From Thalassospira alkalitolerans (GTDB lineage: Bacteria > Pseudomonadota > Alphaproteobacteria > Rhodospirillales > Thalassospiraceae), in the NCBI RefSeq assembly GCF_002115745.1, contig NZ_JFKB01000011.1, forward strand, positions 88,092 through 152,091: a DNA stretch of 64,000 bases. Reading direction: 5' to 3'. A program made the position numbers and the translations under genes. This document shows positions 19,280-29,274 of this stretch, piece by piece (position 1 is the stretch's first letter; every line of letters starts with the position of its first letter). Below the pieces are notes generated by a model that saw only the letters and a list, made by a program, of their open reading frames with translations, was not told the origin of the DNA and did no database searches.

Positions 19280-20233
19280 ATGGCAAAAAAACCGGCAGCA
19301 GGGGCACCAGCATGGATGGCGACATTCGCCGATCTCATGTCGTTACTGCTTGTGCTTTTTGTGCTGTTGCTGACCTTTGCCGAAATGGATGTCGTCAAAT
19401 ACAAACAGATCGCAGGTTCGGTCAAAACCGCATTTGGTTTTAGCAAAGAAGATCAACTTGCCGGTGTTGTTGAACTTGACGGTTCGATCCTTGGCAAAGC
19501 CCTAAAACAGCCAAGCCCCGACACCCCGCGGGTGGTTTCCAGTATTCCGCCGGTCGAAACCCCTGATGTTGAAATCAAGGAAGGCGACAGCAAAGCCGAA
19601 AAAGCCGAGGCCCTTGAAGAAACCCTTGGCACGGTGCTGAAAAAAATGGGCATGGACGATCAAATCGGGGTCGAGCGCAAGGAAGGCGACGTTATTGTCC
19701 GCTTCCCCAACGAAATCGCCTTTCCATCGGGATCATCGGGCATGACCCCGGAATTTGCCGCAATCCTTAATCGCGTTGTCCCCGTCATCAATCAGACGGA
19801 CGGTCAGGTGGTGGTTGCCGGCCATACAGACAACATCCCCGTGTCGTCCAATTCACCCTATATCTCGAACTGGGATTTGTCTGCTGCGCGGGCGACATCG
19901 GTATTGCATCATATGATTGATCAAAACGGTACCGATCCACGCCGCATGGTCGTGCAGGGTTACGGTGACAGCCGCCCGATTACGGAAAATTCAACCGCCG
20001 AAGGTCGCGCGCAAAACCGCCGCGTTGAAATCATCATTGAGATGATGGAAGACACAGGTCAAAATGACAGTCCCCTAAATGACAATCCGGGCAACAGTTT
20101 ACCGACCAGTAATTTGCCCGGCCACGTAATGAAAACGGACGATCCGGCCGACACAGAAACAGAAGGCAGCAGCATCGAACCGGATAAGGCCCCGGCACGA
20201 CGGCGCAGCTTCTCAATCCCCGGTCACAATTAG
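19280..20233 (+). CDS. pomB: Flagellar stator protein MotB/PomB
   Basis: A 317-residue stator protein. A single membrane helix (about residues 10-35; WMATFADLMSLLLVLFVLLL) carries the ion-binding aspartate in FADLM. A linker with a predicted plug follows. The C-terminal OmpA-like peptidoglycan-binding domain (about 140-245) shows VAGHTDNIPVSS, NWDLSAARATSV and VVQGYGDSRPI. The tail (about 250-317) is proline/acid-rich and of no known function. The FAEMD segment after the helix resembles PomB. It works with the upstream PomA. Confidence 0.93.
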   Translation: MAKKPAAGAPAWMATFADLMSLLLVLFVLLLTFAEMDVVKYKQIAGSVKTAFGFSKEDQLAGVVELDGSILGKALKQPSPDTPRVVSSIPPVETPDVEIKEGDSKAEKAEALEETLGTVLKKMGMDDQIGVERKEGDVIVRFPNEIAFPSGSSGMTPEFAAILNRVVPVINQTDGQVVVAGHTDNIPVSSNSPYISNWDLSAARATSVLHHMIDQNGTDPRRMVVQGYGDSRPITENSTAEGRAQNRRVEIIIEMMEDTGQNDSPLNDNPGNSLPTSNLPGHVMKTDDPADTETEGSSIEPDKAPARRRSFSIPGHN

Positions 20234-20288
20234 AAACAATCCTTAACCGGGCATGCCCGCCCTAACAACCCAAGGCAAATCTGGCCAA

Positions 20289-21725
20289 ATGACGCGGTCC
20301 CCCAGAAAACTGTCTGTTCTGTATGCCGATTACAGCGAACGTAACATAGCTGCGGTCAAGGCCGCGCTTGAGCCGCTTGAACTGGCTGCCTTTCACAGCA
20401 GTGACAACCGCAATTCCGTGGTCGAAATGACCTGCGAATACCGCCCTGATGTAATTCTGATCGGTCTCAATCTGGATGGTCTGCGCGGAATTTCCACCAT
20501 TCGGGAATTGCGCAACAGTGCGTCGGATGATGATCCGTTCTGCAATCAGGTTCCGGTATTACTGGGCGCCCCGAAACTGGATCGCCGCGCCATGCGTGAA
20601 GCGGTCGAAGCCGGTATCGAAGGCGTGTTTCGCCAGCCGATTGACAGCAACCGACTGCGCAAAATTGTTCAAACTGTCATCAAGACACCGCGCCGCTTTG
20701 TCTTTGAAGGCGACTATTTCGGCCCGGCGCGCGATGGCGATAAAAATTCGGAGCCATCGCGCAAAATCCGCCCAAAAGCCAACGCCCCAAAACAAAATAT
20801 CCCGCCCGCAGAACCTGATAAACCATCCGATGGGCTTATGGCTGACACCCCGGAAACATCGCCTGATGACAAGGATAGCACAGTGGTGCGCGCGCCACGT
20901 CCGTCGCGATCCGTCACCATGAGGACAACAATCGCCGGAAAATCAAACGCCGCCGCATCCTTGCCACGCATGCCCACAAGAAAACCGATTGCCAAAAAAG
21001 AACCGTCGAATTTCGACCCTGAAGACCTGTTACCTGAACCGTCCAAAGCGGTAGAGGACAAATCGGCACTTGAAACCAAATCGGTTCTTGAAACCAATAT
21101 TGATGCGGCTGTTTCCGCACGCGAAGCATTGGAAACCGAACCCGAACCCGCAACCGTCGAACCCCCATCCCCGGACGAGGTTCCCAATCCAACAGATACC
21201 AGCGTCGATGAAGAACTGGTCGAGATTGATCTGATGGAAGCGCTTCTGGCCCATCGCCTTTGGGTCGATAGCGGCGGCAAGGAGGGGGCCAAGATGGCAA
21301 TCGAGCATGCGGATTTGCGCGATGCCGACCTCGAAGGGATCGATTTGACCCGGTGCAGCTTGCCCCATGTTTCGTTCCGAAATGCCAATTGCAAAAACGC
21401 GGTTCTGCGCCGCTGTAACATGACGGCTGCTGACTTTATTGGCAGCAACCTTGACCACGCCAATCTTGCCGTCAGTCGCCTTGCCGGGGCCCGGTTTACC
21501 GATGCCATCCTGCGCGGCACGGTATTTTTGGGATCGGATTTATCCGGCGCATCGTTCCAAGGCATGACGCTTTTGAATTGCGATCTTAGCGGATCAAATC
21601 TGACAAAAACCGATTTCCGTGATGCTGATTTATCGGGTGTGCGCGGCCTGTTTGCCGAACAAATCCAACGCGCCCGGGTCAATGCCAATACCCGCCTGCC
21701 CCGCGATATGAAGCTTAAGGGCTAA
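20289..21725 (+). CDS. Pseudo-receiver and pentapeptide-repeat protein
   Basis: A protein of about 478 residues with three parts. The N-terminus (about 1-125) has the CheY-like receiver fold pattern (LSVLYADYSERN, PDVILIGLNLDGLRGISTI, VEAGIEGVFRQP), but the phospho-acceptor aspartate position is glycine (LIGLN). The switch threonine and conserved lysine positions also look replaced (LLGAP; RQP for KP), so phosphorylation is unlikely. A disordered charged linker (about 130-320) follows. The C-terminus (about 340-465) holds pentapeptide repeats of the A(D/N)LXX type (HADLRDADLEGIDL, NLTKTDFRDADLSG). An ATG 12 codons upstream is an alternative start. It directly follows pomB, hinting at a link with motility. 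I do not know a named family with this architecture. Confidence 0.7.
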   Translation: MTRSPRKLSVLYADYSERNIAAVKAALEPLELAAFHSSDNRNSVVEMTCEYRPDVILIGLNLDGLRGISTIRELRNSASDDDPFCNQVPVLLGAPKLDRRAMREAVEAGIEGVFRQPIDSNRLRKIVQTVIKTPRRFVFEGDYFGPARDGDKNSEPSRKIRPKANAPKQNIPPAEPDKPSDGLMADTPETSPDDKDSTVVRAPRPSRSVTMRTTIAGKSNAAASLPRMPTRKPIAKKEPSNFDPEDLLPEPSKAVEDKSALETKSVLETNIDAAVSAREALETEPEPATVEPPSPDEVPNPTDTSVDEELVEIDLMEALLAHRLWVDSGGKEGAKMAIEHADLRDADLEGIDLTRCSLPHVSFRNANCKNAVLRRCNMTAADFIGSNLDHANLAVSRLAGARFTDAILRGTVFLGSDLSGASFQGMTLLNCDLSGSNLTKTDFRDADLSGVRGLFAEQIQRARVNANTRLPRDMKLKG

Positions 21726-21728
21726 CGC

Positions 21729-23663
21729 CTAGCGCCGCCCGAACATCTTTTCAATATCATGAAGCTTAAGCTCGACATAGGTCGGGCGGCCGTGATTGCA
21801 CTGCCCCGAATGCGGGGTGGCTTCCATCTGACGCAACAGGGCATTCATTTCATCGGCATTAAGCTTGCGCCCTGACCGGACGGAGCCATGGCACGCCATG
21901 GTCGCGCAGACGTACATCAACCGGTCCTTAAGGGCCATGCCCTGCCCCATTTCAACAATTTCATCGGCAAGATCACGCACCAGACCGGCAACATCGACCT
22001 TGCCCAGCATGGCGGGGACTTCGCGCACGACCAATGCGCCGGGGCCAAATGGTTCAATCACAAGGCCAAGCTCGCCAAATTCTTCGGCGCGGTCCGCAAC
22101 CCGTTCGGCAGATGCTTCGTCCATTTCAACGACTTCGGGCAACAGCAATCCCTGTCGCTTAACCCCGTTTTCGGCCAGATCAGCCTTCATCCGTTCATAG
22201 ACAATGCGTTCATGGGCCGCGTGTTGATCAACAATCACCAGCCCGTCACGGGTCTGGGCAATGATGTAATTGGCATGGACCTGCCCGCGTGCCGCCCCCA
22301 GTGGATGATCGACAAACTTTGTTTCATCGGTCATATCGATGCGCGCGGATGGTGCGGCACTCGCATATCCACCGGCAAGCGCATGGGCCGCAGCGGCGGC
22401 AAAACCACCATTGCTGTCGACCACCCCACCGGCGAAATCCCGCCCGCGATCAAACAATCCGCCACCTGACGTTGGGGCCTGTGCGGCGTAATCGCGTTGA
22501 ACATCGCCCGCACTGGGATGATTGGGCTGATAGGATCCGAAATTATAACCCGATGCCCCGCCCGATCCCGAACGCGACCCGCCATAAGGCAGTGACGGAC
22601 CTTCGCCTTCGCGCCGGGCCGCCCCCAGCGCCATATCGGCCACGGTGGTTGATGCCCGGTGCCCGGCCGCAGCCAGCGCATGTTTAAGCGCGCCCACGAT
22701 CAAACCACGCACCATACCCGGATCACGGAACCGGACCTCGGTCTTGCCGGGATGGACGTTGACGTCCACATCACGCGGTGACAATTCAAAAAACAGCGCC
22801 AGCAACGGATGGCGATCCCGTGCCAGGAAATCCTGATAGGCACCGCGCACCGCCCCTTGCAACAACCGATCCTTGACCGGGCGACCATTGACGAACAGGA
22901 ACTGCATCTGGGCATTGCCGCGGTTTAAGGTCGGCACCCCGGCATAGCCAGTCAGGCGGATGCCTTCGCGCTCGGCCTCGATCTGCAATGCGTTATCCTG
23001 AAATTCACGCCCCATCACAGCGCCCAGCCGTTTCAGGCGCGCATCAAACAAATCCCCTTCGCAGGCGGGGTAATTCAAGATCGCTTTATTGTTATCCCCG
23101 CTAAGCGTGAAACCAACATCGGGACGCGCCATCGCCAGGCGATCCATGATTTCACGGGCATACATCTGTTCGGTCCGCGCGGTTTTCAGGAATTTCAGCC
23201 GGGCGGGTGTCGCATAAAAAAGATCGCGCACTTCAACGCGCGTGCCAAACGGATGAGCAGCGGGCTCAACCTCCCCTTTGGTCCCGCCTTCAATCAAAAG
23301 CGCCCAGGCATTTTCCGCCCCGCGCACCCGGCTGGTTAACCGCATGCGTGATACCGACCCGATCGATGGCAAGGCTTCACCGCGGAACCCCATGAAGGCA
23401 ATGTTGAACAAATCGTCATCAGGCAGTTTTGATGTCGCATGGCGTTCAACCGCCAGGCTGAGTTCATCGGGCGTCATGCCTTTGCCGTCATCGGTGATCG
23501 ACAACAATGTCCGCCCGCCATCGCGCAGATTAACATCGACGCGCGTCGCCCCGGCATCCAACGCATTTTCCACCAGTTCCTTCAACGCCGCAGCCGGGCG
23601 TTCGACCACCTCACCGGCGGCAATCTGATTGATCAGGTTCTGAGACAGGACGCGCAGGGTCAT
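21729..23663 (-). CDS. mutL: DNA mismatch repair protein MutL
   Basis: A 644-residue MutL. The GHKL ATPase domain (about residues 1-330) shows [34 protein letters not shown] and [15 protein letters not shown] glycine/serine-rich linker (about 345-445) follows. The C-terminal dimerisation/endonuclease domain contains [12 protein letters not shown], matching DQHA(X)2E(X)4E, and CNHGRPT near the end. This is the nicking-competent MutL type found in bacteria lacking MutH. It is convergent with the pentapeptide gene, with only 3 bp between stops. Confidence 0.98.
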   Translation of the reverse strand: MTLRVLSQNLINQIAAGEVVERPAAALKELVENALDAGATRVDVNLRDGGRTLLSITDDGKGMTPDELSLAVERHATSKLPDDDLFNIAFMGFRGEALPSIGSVSRMRLTSRVRGAENAWALLIEGGTKGEVEPAAHPFGTRVEVRDLFYATPARLKFLKTARTEQMYAREIMDRLAMARPDVGFTLSGDNNKAILNYPACEGDLFDARLKRLGAVMGREFQDNALQIEAEREGIRLTGYAGVPTLNRGNAQMQFLFVNGRPVKDRLLQGAVRGAYQDFLARDRHPLLALFFELSPRDVDVNVHPGKTEVRFRDPGMVRGLIVGALKHALAAAGHRASTTVADMALGAARREGEGPSLPYGGSRSGSGGASGYNFGSYQPNHPSAGDVQRDYAAQAPTSGGGLFDRGRDFAGGVVDSNGGFAAAAAHALAGGYASAAPSARIDMTDETKFVDHPLGAARGQVHANYIIAQTRDGLVIVDQHAAHERIVYERMKADLAENGVKRQGLLLPEVVEMDEASAERVADRAEEFGELGLVIEPFGPGALVVREVPAMLGKVDVAGLVRDLADEIVEMGQGMALKDRLMYVCATMACHGSVRSGRKLNADEMNALLRQMEATPHSGQCNHGRPTYVELKLHDIEKMFGRR

Positions 23664-23724
23664 AAACGGGGATGCTCGTTTTTAAAAGTTATGTTTTGTG
23701 GTTGGCATGAACCTATCAAAGCAC

Positions 23725-23792
23725 AAAGCGCGGCGAAATCCCTTTCACCGCGCTTTGGTATCTTTATCTGCACCAAAATTGAATTTGGTGCG
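23725..23792 (-). terminator. Two inverted repeats after the ABC importer operon
   Basis: AAAGCGCGG (23725-23733) pairs with CCGCGCTTT (23748-23756). A second inverted repeat, GCACCAAA (23770-23777) with TTTGGTGC (23784-23791), lies just past the binding-protein stop. The first is probably a terminator of the minus-strand operon, although its T-run is poor. The second shares the 12-mer GCACCAAAATTG with the operon's upstream region. Confidence 0.5.
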
Positions 23793-23798
23793 TTTGCC

Positions 23799-24641
23799 TT
23801 ACTTCGGCGTCACGTCAAAACCGAACCATTTATCTGACAGGCGTTTGATCGTGCCATCGGCTTTGGCTTCGCTAATCGCCTTGTCAAACATGTCACGCAA
23901 GTCGGTATCTTCCTTGCGGATACCAACCGAACTTCCGCGGCCGAGGAACCCGCGCTGGAAACGCGGACCCGATACAACCATGTCGCTGTTGCCTTCTTTG
24001 GCGGCTGCTGTCGACAGATAACCCATCGATGCCATGATCACATCAACACGCCCTGCCAGCAGATCAAGGTCATGCTGTTCAGTCGATTTGTATTCACGGA
24101 TCGTTGCGGTATCGGCAAGGTATTTATCCAGGAAGATCGATGCAATCGACGCTGTCTGAACGCCGATAACTTTGCCCTTCAAAAGATCCTTGATATCAGC
24201 AACGGCTTTTTCGGCCCCCGGCAATTCGGTCTCAAGCGAGAAGACCTCGCCGGAATGGGGCATGTCTTCAAGCTCGCCACCGCGCAAAACAGCAAAGGTC
24301 TGGCCCGTGGTGCCATAGGACTGGCTGAAACTGATGACTTTTTCGCGCTTTTCGGTGGCCGACATACCGGCAATGATCGCATCGAATTTGCCCGCCAGAA
24401 GCCCGGGAATGATCCCCTCCCAACTGTGCGAGATCATCGTGCATTCGGCGTTCATCCGCGCACAAAGATCCTTGTACAGATCAATTTCATAGCCCGTGAG
24501 CGAGCCGTCTGGCAGGGTCGAATTCCACGGGGGAAACGCGCCCTCGGTGGCGATGGTGATATGTTTCCATTCTTTGGCTTCTGCCTGCCCGAAAAGGGCA
24601 AGGCCCATACAAAGTGTCGCTGCGAATTTTAAAATTTTCAT
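23799..24641 (-). CDS. Polar amino acid ABC transporter substrate-binding protein
   Basis: A 280-residue family 3 solute-binding protein. The signal peptide is MKILKFAATLCMGLALFGQA, cleaved near AEA. Ligand-binding motifs are GAFPPWN, GYEIDLYKDLCARM and the hinge segment FDAIIAGMSATEKREKVISFS. These are typical of lysine/arginine/ornithine/octopine binders (HisJ, ArgT, OccT), so a basic amino acid or opine is a reasonable guess. The ATG at 24641 has GGAGG five bases upstream, which rules out the longer frame. It is the last gene of the M20-permease-permease-ATPase-binding protein operon. Confidence 0.9.
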   Translation of the reverse strand: MKILKFAATLCMGLALFGQAEAKEWKHITIATEGAFPPWNSTLPDGSLTGYEIDLYKDLCARMNAECTMISHSWEGIIPGLLAGKFDAIIAGMSATEKREKVISFSQSYGTTGQTFAVLRGGELEDMPHSGEVFSLETELPGAEKAVADIKDLLKGKVIGVQTASIASIFLDKYLADTATIREYKSTEQHDLDLLAGRVDVIMASMGYLSTAAAKEGNSDMVVSGPRFQRGFLGRGSSVGIRKEDTDLRDMFDKAISEAKADGTIKRLSDKWFGFDVTPK

Positions 24642-24695
24642 CTTTGCCTCCATGATACGAAAATCGGATGTTTCACCCATTATTTTTCACCGCGT

Positions 24696-25499
24696 TTATC
24701 CCGCGATGAATTTTCTAAATCGTTCTGATTTGGATGCCCCGAAAACGTCTTCGGGACTTCCGTCTTCTTCGATCGTGCCCTTTTCAAGGAAAATGACCCG
24801 GTTCGAGACTTCGCGGGCAAATCCCATCTCGTGGGTCACCACCAACATGGTCCGGCCTTCATCGGCCAGTGCGCGCATCACCTTGAGCACTTCACCGACC
24901 AGTTCGGGATCAAGTGCCGATGTCGGTTCGTCAAACAGCATCACCGCCGGATGCATCGCCAGCACACGGGCAATAGCCGCACGTTGTTGCTGCCCGCCCG
25001 AAAGATGTGCCGGATAGGCATCGCATTTGTCATAAATGCCAACCTTGGCAAGAAATTCGCCCGCTTCTTCGCGGCATTCAGCCTCGGGGCGGCCCTGAAC
25101 AAAAACCGGGCCTTCCATCACGTTTTCCAGAACGGTTTTGTGCGACCACAGATTAAAGTTCTGAAACACCATGCCGACGCTGGTTCGCAAACGGTTCAAC
25201 TGGCCGATATCCGCCGGGACAAGATCACCGGTTTTACCGACCTTGGTGCGCACCGTTTCACCGCCGATGGTGATCGTGCCGCTGCTTGGTGCCTCAAGAA
25301 AATTGATGCAGCGAAGCAAGGTTGATTTTCCCGATCCCGACGATCCAAGGATCGAGACGACTTGTCCCTCGACCACGTCAAAGGTCAGCCCCTTAAGGAC
25401 CTCAAGCCCGCCAAAATTCTTGTGCAGATCACCAATTTGCACCGCCGGTGCGGATGTCTCGGCGATATCCATGGGTATTGCTGAAACAGATGCAGACAT
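24696..25499 (-). CDS. Polar amino acid ABC transporter ATP-binding protein
   Basis: A 267-residue ATPase of the HisP/GlnQ type. It shows Walker [10 protein letters not shown] (about residues 52-60), the HisP-like [20 protein letters not shown], signature LSGGQQQR, Walker [14 protein letters not shown] and H-loop [12 protein letters not shown]. Its ATG overlaps the permease stop by one base (TGATG), so the two are coupled. Specific for the amino acid importer encoded around it. Confidence 0.94.
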   Translation of the reverse strand: MSASVSAIPMDIAETSAPAVQIGDLHKNFGGLEVLKGLTFDVVEGQVVSILGSSGSGKSTLLRCINFLEAPSSGTITIGGETVRTKVGKTGDLVPADIGQLNRLRTSVGMVFQNFNLWSHKTVLENVMEGPVFVQGRPEAECREEAGEFLAKVGIYDKCDAYPAHLSGGQQQRAAIARVLAMHPAVMLFDEPTSALDPELVGEVLKVMRALADEGRTMLVVTHEMGFAREVSNRVIFLEKGTIEEDGSPEDVFGASKSERFRKFIAG

Positions 25500-26221
25500 C
25501 AGGCGGCTCTCCTTTGAACGGAACGGGTTGAACTATCAGTTCGGGTATGGCGCATCAGCCGCCGTTCAAGCATCGCCACCCCGCGTGACAGTACAAAATT
25601 GATCAGCAGGTAAAGCCCCCCGGCAACAAGGAAGACTTCGACAACACGATAGGTTTCGGCAATCATCTTTGCCGCGACGCCGGTGATTTCCATCATCGTG
25701 ATGATCGATGCCAGCGAGGTCGCCTTGGTCAGCAGGATGATTTCATTGCCATAAGCCGGAAGGGCCTGACGAATGGCGAGTGGCAGGATGATGCGGCGAT
25801 AGATCATCACGGTCGGCATGCCACAGCTTCGGGCAGCTTCGATCTGTCCTTTGGGAACCGATAACAGGCCCCCCCGCACGATCTGACTGCCATAGGCACC
25901 GGTATTGAACATCAACGCAAAAATCGCACACCAATACGGTTCCCGCAGCAAGGCCCACAAGAATGAGTGGCGGATAAAGTCAAATTGACCCATGCCGTAA
26001 TAGATCAGGAAGATCTGCACCAAAAGCGGCGTACCGCGAATGACAAAGACATAGGCATCGGCAATCGCCCGCAAAACACGACTGTCGGAAAGCTGCATCA
26101 AGGCCGCCGTAACAGCAAAGATCACACCAAAGGCCGAGGCAATCAGGCTAAGCTGCAAGGTCAGCGGCACCCCACCGACAAGACGGATGAGGGCCTCATA
26201 CATGAAAGCAAAATCGATCAT
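25499..26221 (-). CDS. Polar amino acid ABC transporter permease (HisM-like)
   Basis: A 240-residue permease with five membrane helices and the EAA-type loop [37 protein letters not shown] is the family's early-loop signature. It overlaps the upstream permease by 4 bp and the ATPase by 1 bp. It pairs with the HisQ-like protein to form the membrane channel. Confidence 0.93.
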   Translation of the reverse strand: MIDFAFMYEALIRLVGGVPLTLQLSLIASAFGVIFAVTAALMQLSDSRVLRAIADAYVFVIRGTPLLVQIFLIYYGMGQFDFIRHSFLWALLREPYWCAIFALMFNTGAYGSQIVRGGLLSVPKGQIEAARSCGMPTVMIYRRIILPLAIRQALPAYGNEIILLTKATSLASIITMMEITGVAAKMIAETYRVVEVFLVAGGLYLLINFVLSRGVAMLERRLMRHTRTDSSTRSVQRRAA

Positions 26222-26940
26222 CGCGTTCCCCTAACCCCGCGCGAAAAATACGCCTCGGAAAACCGGAAAACGCGGTTCGATACAAAAGTGATCACAAGGA
26301 ACAGGATCGCGGCTGCCAGAAAGAAGGAAAAGGGTTCTCGTGTTGACCCCGCACCAAGCTGTGCCTGACGGACAAGCTCGACCAGACCGGTGACCGACAC
26401 AAGGGCAGACTCTTTAAGCACCACCTGCCAGACATTGCCCAGACCGGGCAGCGCATATCGCAACAACAACGGCATGATGATCCGGCGAAACAACAGCATC
26501 CGTGACATACCGGTGGCTTTTGCGGCTTCGATCTCGCCCTGCGAAATCGCGCCGTATGCCCCCCGGAAGACTTCGGTATGTTGCGCGCCCGATGTAAAGC
26601 CGATTGCCAGCGCCCCGGCGGTAAAGCCCGGAAAACTGACGAACCCTTCGCCGCCAAAAAATTTATAGACCGCGGTCAGGGCCAGACTGCCGCCAAAATA
26701 AAACAGAAAGATCACCAAAAGATCAGGAATACCGCGCAAAACCGTGGTGTAGACTTCGGCCGCTACCCGGATCGGGCCGCGCCCCGAAATCTTGGCCCAG
26801 GCGCCAAAGGTCCCGATCACAGCGCCAAGGCTGAACCCGGCCAACGCCACCATAACCGTAACCCCGGCAGCAGTTATCAGCGCCCAGCCCCAGCCGTTTG
26901 GACCGAAATTCATCAAGTCAAAGAAACTTGCACCGGTCAT
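26218..26940 (-). CDS. Polar amino acid ABC transporter permease (HisQ-like)
   Basis: A 240-residue permease with five membrane helices. It shows the characteristic TVLRGIPDLLVIFLFYFGG and the EAA loop EAAKATGMSRMLLFRRIIMP. It begins 25 bp after the M20 amidohydrolase stop and overlaps the next permease start by 4 bp. HisQ/OccQ-type proteins carry basic amino acids or opines; the exact substrate is not visible. Confidence 0.93.
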   Translation of the reverse strand: MTGASFFDLMNFGPNGWGWALITAAGVTVMVALAGFSLGAVIGTFGAWAKISGRGPIRVAAEVYTTVLRGIPDLLVIFLFYFGGSLALTAVYKFFGGEGFVSFPGFTAGALAIGFTSGAQHTEVFRGAYGAISQGEIEAAKATGMSRMLLFRRIIMPLLLRYALPGLGNVWQVVLKESALVSVTGLVELVRQAQLGAGSTREPFSFFLAAAILFLVITFVSNRVFRFSEAYFSRGVRGTR

Positions 26941-26965
26941 CGGCCATTCCCCCCAACCCTTGCCA

Positions 26966-28405
26966 TTACCCGATATCCTTTTTGATCACGGGCGGCTGTG
27001 TGATGGGCGGCATCACATCATCAGGGATCGGATTGATAAACGGACGGCCATCGCGACGCTTGGCAAAGTCGGCCTTTGCCGCATCAATCAATGCCGGATC
27101 ACGGAACAAATCACTGGCGGTTGCCGCCATGACCTTGGCCGCATGGGTCATGCCCTTATGTGCCGCCGGGGATTTCCCCTGTGCGACAAGCTGCCATGAA
27201 TGCCCCGGCGTTCCGATGGCATAGGTCGCACCGCGCATCTGAACGGTTGGCACAACCCAGCTAACCGTGCCGACATCGGTTGACCCGACATGGCGGCCAT
27301 CCCCGTTTTCAGGCGGGAAAATAATATCGCATAACGGCACATCAAGTTTCACCGGCAAGCCAAACCGCGCATAGGCCGCCCGGATATCCTGTTCGGAAAG
27401 CGTGCTGCGAATTTCTTCGGCAAAGGCACGATCAGCCGCATCAAACTGTGGCGGGCCAAGGGCTTCGAGCTTGCGATACATTAACTGTTCAAGCGGCGTA
27501 TTGCCGATCAGGTTCGCGTCCCCACTGACCACGTCATAGGAAACCGATGTTTCGGTCATCAAGGCCGCACCTTCGGCAATCTTCTTGACCCGTTCGACCA
27601 AACCGTGAAGTTCATCAAGTTCTCTGGCCCGGATCAGATAACGCACGGTGGCCTCGGCCTGAACCACATTTGGTGCAATTCCGCCGCCATTGATCATGGC
27701 ATAATGGATGCGCGCGGTGCTGGGCATGTGTTCGCGCATATAGTTTGCGCCAACATTCATCAGTTCGACCGCATCAAGCGCGCTACGTCCCAGTTCCGGC
27801 GACGAAGATGCATGGGCGGCACGACCCTTGAAATGAAATTCAAGCTCGTTACACGCCAGCGAGATCGGGTTATTGATCCCGGCAAACGGGGCCGGATGCC
27901 ATGAAATGGCGATATCGACATCATCAAAGGCACCTGAACGCACCAAAAACCCCTTGGACGATCCGCCTTCTTCGGCCGGGCAGCCGTAATAGCGCACCCG
28001 TCCGGGCAGTTTGGTCTGTAACAGGAAATCACGCACCCCAATCGCGGCCAGCATGGCGCCCGCACCAAGCAGGTTATGGCCACAGCCATGCCCGCTGGTT
28101 TCCCCCGGACGTTGCTGTTGGCGGGCAACGCCTGCTTCCTGACTTAACCCCGGAAGTGCGTCATATTCACCTAGAAACGCGATAACAGGGCCACCTTCAC
28201 CGGCCTCGCCCATCACCGCAGTTGGAATATTTCCAACATTCTCGGAAACGCGAAATTCTTTATCGCGCAACATCGCTGCGTGGCAGGATGCACTTTCAAA
28301 TTCCCGATAATTCAGCTCAGGCGTTTCCCACACCGTATCGGCCATGGCACATAAATCGGGCACGTGTTCTTCGACCATCGACCAGATTTCGTCGGTGTTT
28401 TGCAT
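26966..28405 (-). CDS. M20 family amidohydrolase (AbgB-like)
   Basis: A zinc-dependent M20D aminoacylase/carboxypeptidase of about 479 residues. Metal-binding segments include FLGEYDALPGLSQ and SGHGCGHNLLGAGAM; the dimerisation (lid) domain follows ELEFHFKGRAAHASSSPELG. The end, HVGSTDVGTVSWVVPTVQM, matches p-aminobenzoyl-glutamate hydrolase subunit B-like proteins. The start MQNTDEIW has AGGA nine bases upstream; the long upstream frame is AT-rich leader. As first gene of an operon with an amino acid importer it probably hydrolyses an N-acyl or peptide-like form of the imported compound. A GntR gene lies divergent. Confidence 0.88.
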   Translation of the reverse strand: MQNTDEIWSMVEEHVPDLCAMADTVWETPELNYREFESASCHAAMLRDKEFRVSENVGNIPTAVMGEAGEGGPVIAFLGEYDALPGLSQEAGVARQQQRPGETSGHGCGHNLLGAGAMLAAIGVRDFLLQTKLPGRVRYYGCPAEEGGSSKGFLVRSGAFDDVDIAISWHPAPFAGINNPISLACNELEFHFKGRAAHASSSPELGRSALDAVELMNVGANYMREHMPSTARIHYAMINGGGIAPNVVQAEATVRYLIRARELDELHGLVERVKKIAEGAALMTETSVSYDVVSGDANLIGNTPLEQLMYRKLEALGPPQFDAADRAFAEEIRSTLSEQDIRAAYARFGLPVKLDVPLCDIIFPPENGDGRHVGSTDVGTVSWVVPTVQMRGATYAIGTPGHSWQLVAQGKSPAAHKGMTHAAKVMAATASDLFRDPALIDAAKADFAKRRDGRPFINPIPDDVMPPITQPPVIKKDIG

Positions 28406-28447
28406 CTGCGCCATTCCTGTTTTTCCGTATCGAGAAATTCGTGTTAT

Positions 28448-28465
28448 AAAATTGGCGCCAATTTT
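28448..28465. promoter_or_regulatory. Palindromic operator candidate
   Basis: AAAATTGGCGCCAATTTT is a perfect 18-bp palindrome, about 43 bp before the amidohydrolase start and 150 bp before the divergent GntR gene. It overlaps the 12-mer GCACCAAAATTG (minus strand), which recurs past the end of the operon at 23770. A binding site for the GntR regulator is a reasonable inference. Confidence 0.5.
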
Positions 28466-28614
28466 GGTGCATATTTTTGGAATGTAAAGGCCAAAAGCCA
28501 AATTTTGATGAAAAACATGCAATACGTGTAAATGCCGACTTTGCATGCATGCGTTGCTTGTTGGTTTCTTAAACCGGCGCGCTATAAAAGAACGGAAAGA
28601 CGAAGGTGGGAAAA

Positions 28615-29232
28615 ATGGACGATCACAACTCTGCAAGCACAGAACTTGTCGAACGCATTGCCAAAGACATCCAGGCAGGTACCTTTACACCGGGAAGCTG
28701 GCTGAAACAGGTTGAATTGCAACGGAAATATCAGGCATCACGCCCGATGATCCGCCTTGCACTGGATCGTCTGTCGCAAAAACGGATCATCCAGCATGCG
28801 CAAAATCGTGGCTATTATGTCCATGAAGGCGACGGCGATGAAGTCATGGAATTGCTTGATCTGCGCGCGATGATTGAATGCGCGGCGGCCCATCGGATCG
28901 TTGCCAATGCGACCGAAAAACATTGCGATACCCTTTATGCCCTAGCGCGCGATTTTGACGAAAAAACCGAAACCGGCAGCATATTGGAACAATACGAAGC
29001 CAATCTGATTTTCCACCGGGAACTGCTTTCACTTTCGGGGAATCTTCAGTTGGTCACCCTGATCGAAGACCTGCGTCATCGCATTCCGTCCGCCCCGGCG
29101 AGCCAATGGCAAACACGTGCCCGGGTCAAACAATCGAGCGCCGAACATTTTCAAATGGTCGAGGCCGTTTCACGACGCAGTGCAAATGATCTGGCCGATG
29201 TGATGCGAAAACATATCCTGCAAACAAAATAG
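28615..29232 (+). CDS. GntR family regulator with FCD domain
   Basis: A 205-residue regulator. The winged helix (about residues 8-70) shows LVERIAKDIQAGTFTPGSWL and YQASRPMIRLALDRLSQK; the C-terminal FCD ligand-binding domain (about 78-200) shows LLDLRAMIECAAAHRIV and FHRELLSLSGN. The ATG is used because AAGGTGG lies just upstream. It is divergent from the M20 amidohydrolase/ABC operon and likely represses it until the substrate appears. FCD proteins usually bind carboxylic or amino acids. Confidence 0.9.
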   Translation: MDDHNSASTELVERIAKDIQAGTFTPGSWLKQVELQRKYQASRPMIRLALDRLSQKRIIQHAQNRGYYVHEGDGDEVMELLDLRAMIECAAAHRIVANATEKHCDTLYALARDFDEKTETGSILEQYEANLIFHRELLSLSGNLQLVTLIEDLRHRIPSAPASQWQTRARVKQSSAEHFQMVEAVSRRSANDLADVMRKHILQTK

Positions 29233-29263
29233 CGGCCCGAACACTGCTGGGCCGCCATCGTTT
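29232..29263 (+). terminator. Terminator hairpin after the GntR gene
   Basis: GCGGCCC (29232-29238) pairs with GGGCCGC (29249-29255), followed by catcgttt. The stem begins at the stop codon; the T-run is weak. Confidence 0.5.
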
Positions 29264-29274
29264 ATCCGTTCATA

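Noticed and set aside
20714..21688. Long antisense frame over the pentapeptide protein
   Set aside because: Serine/arginine-rich shadow of the repeat region; no domain, no start signal.
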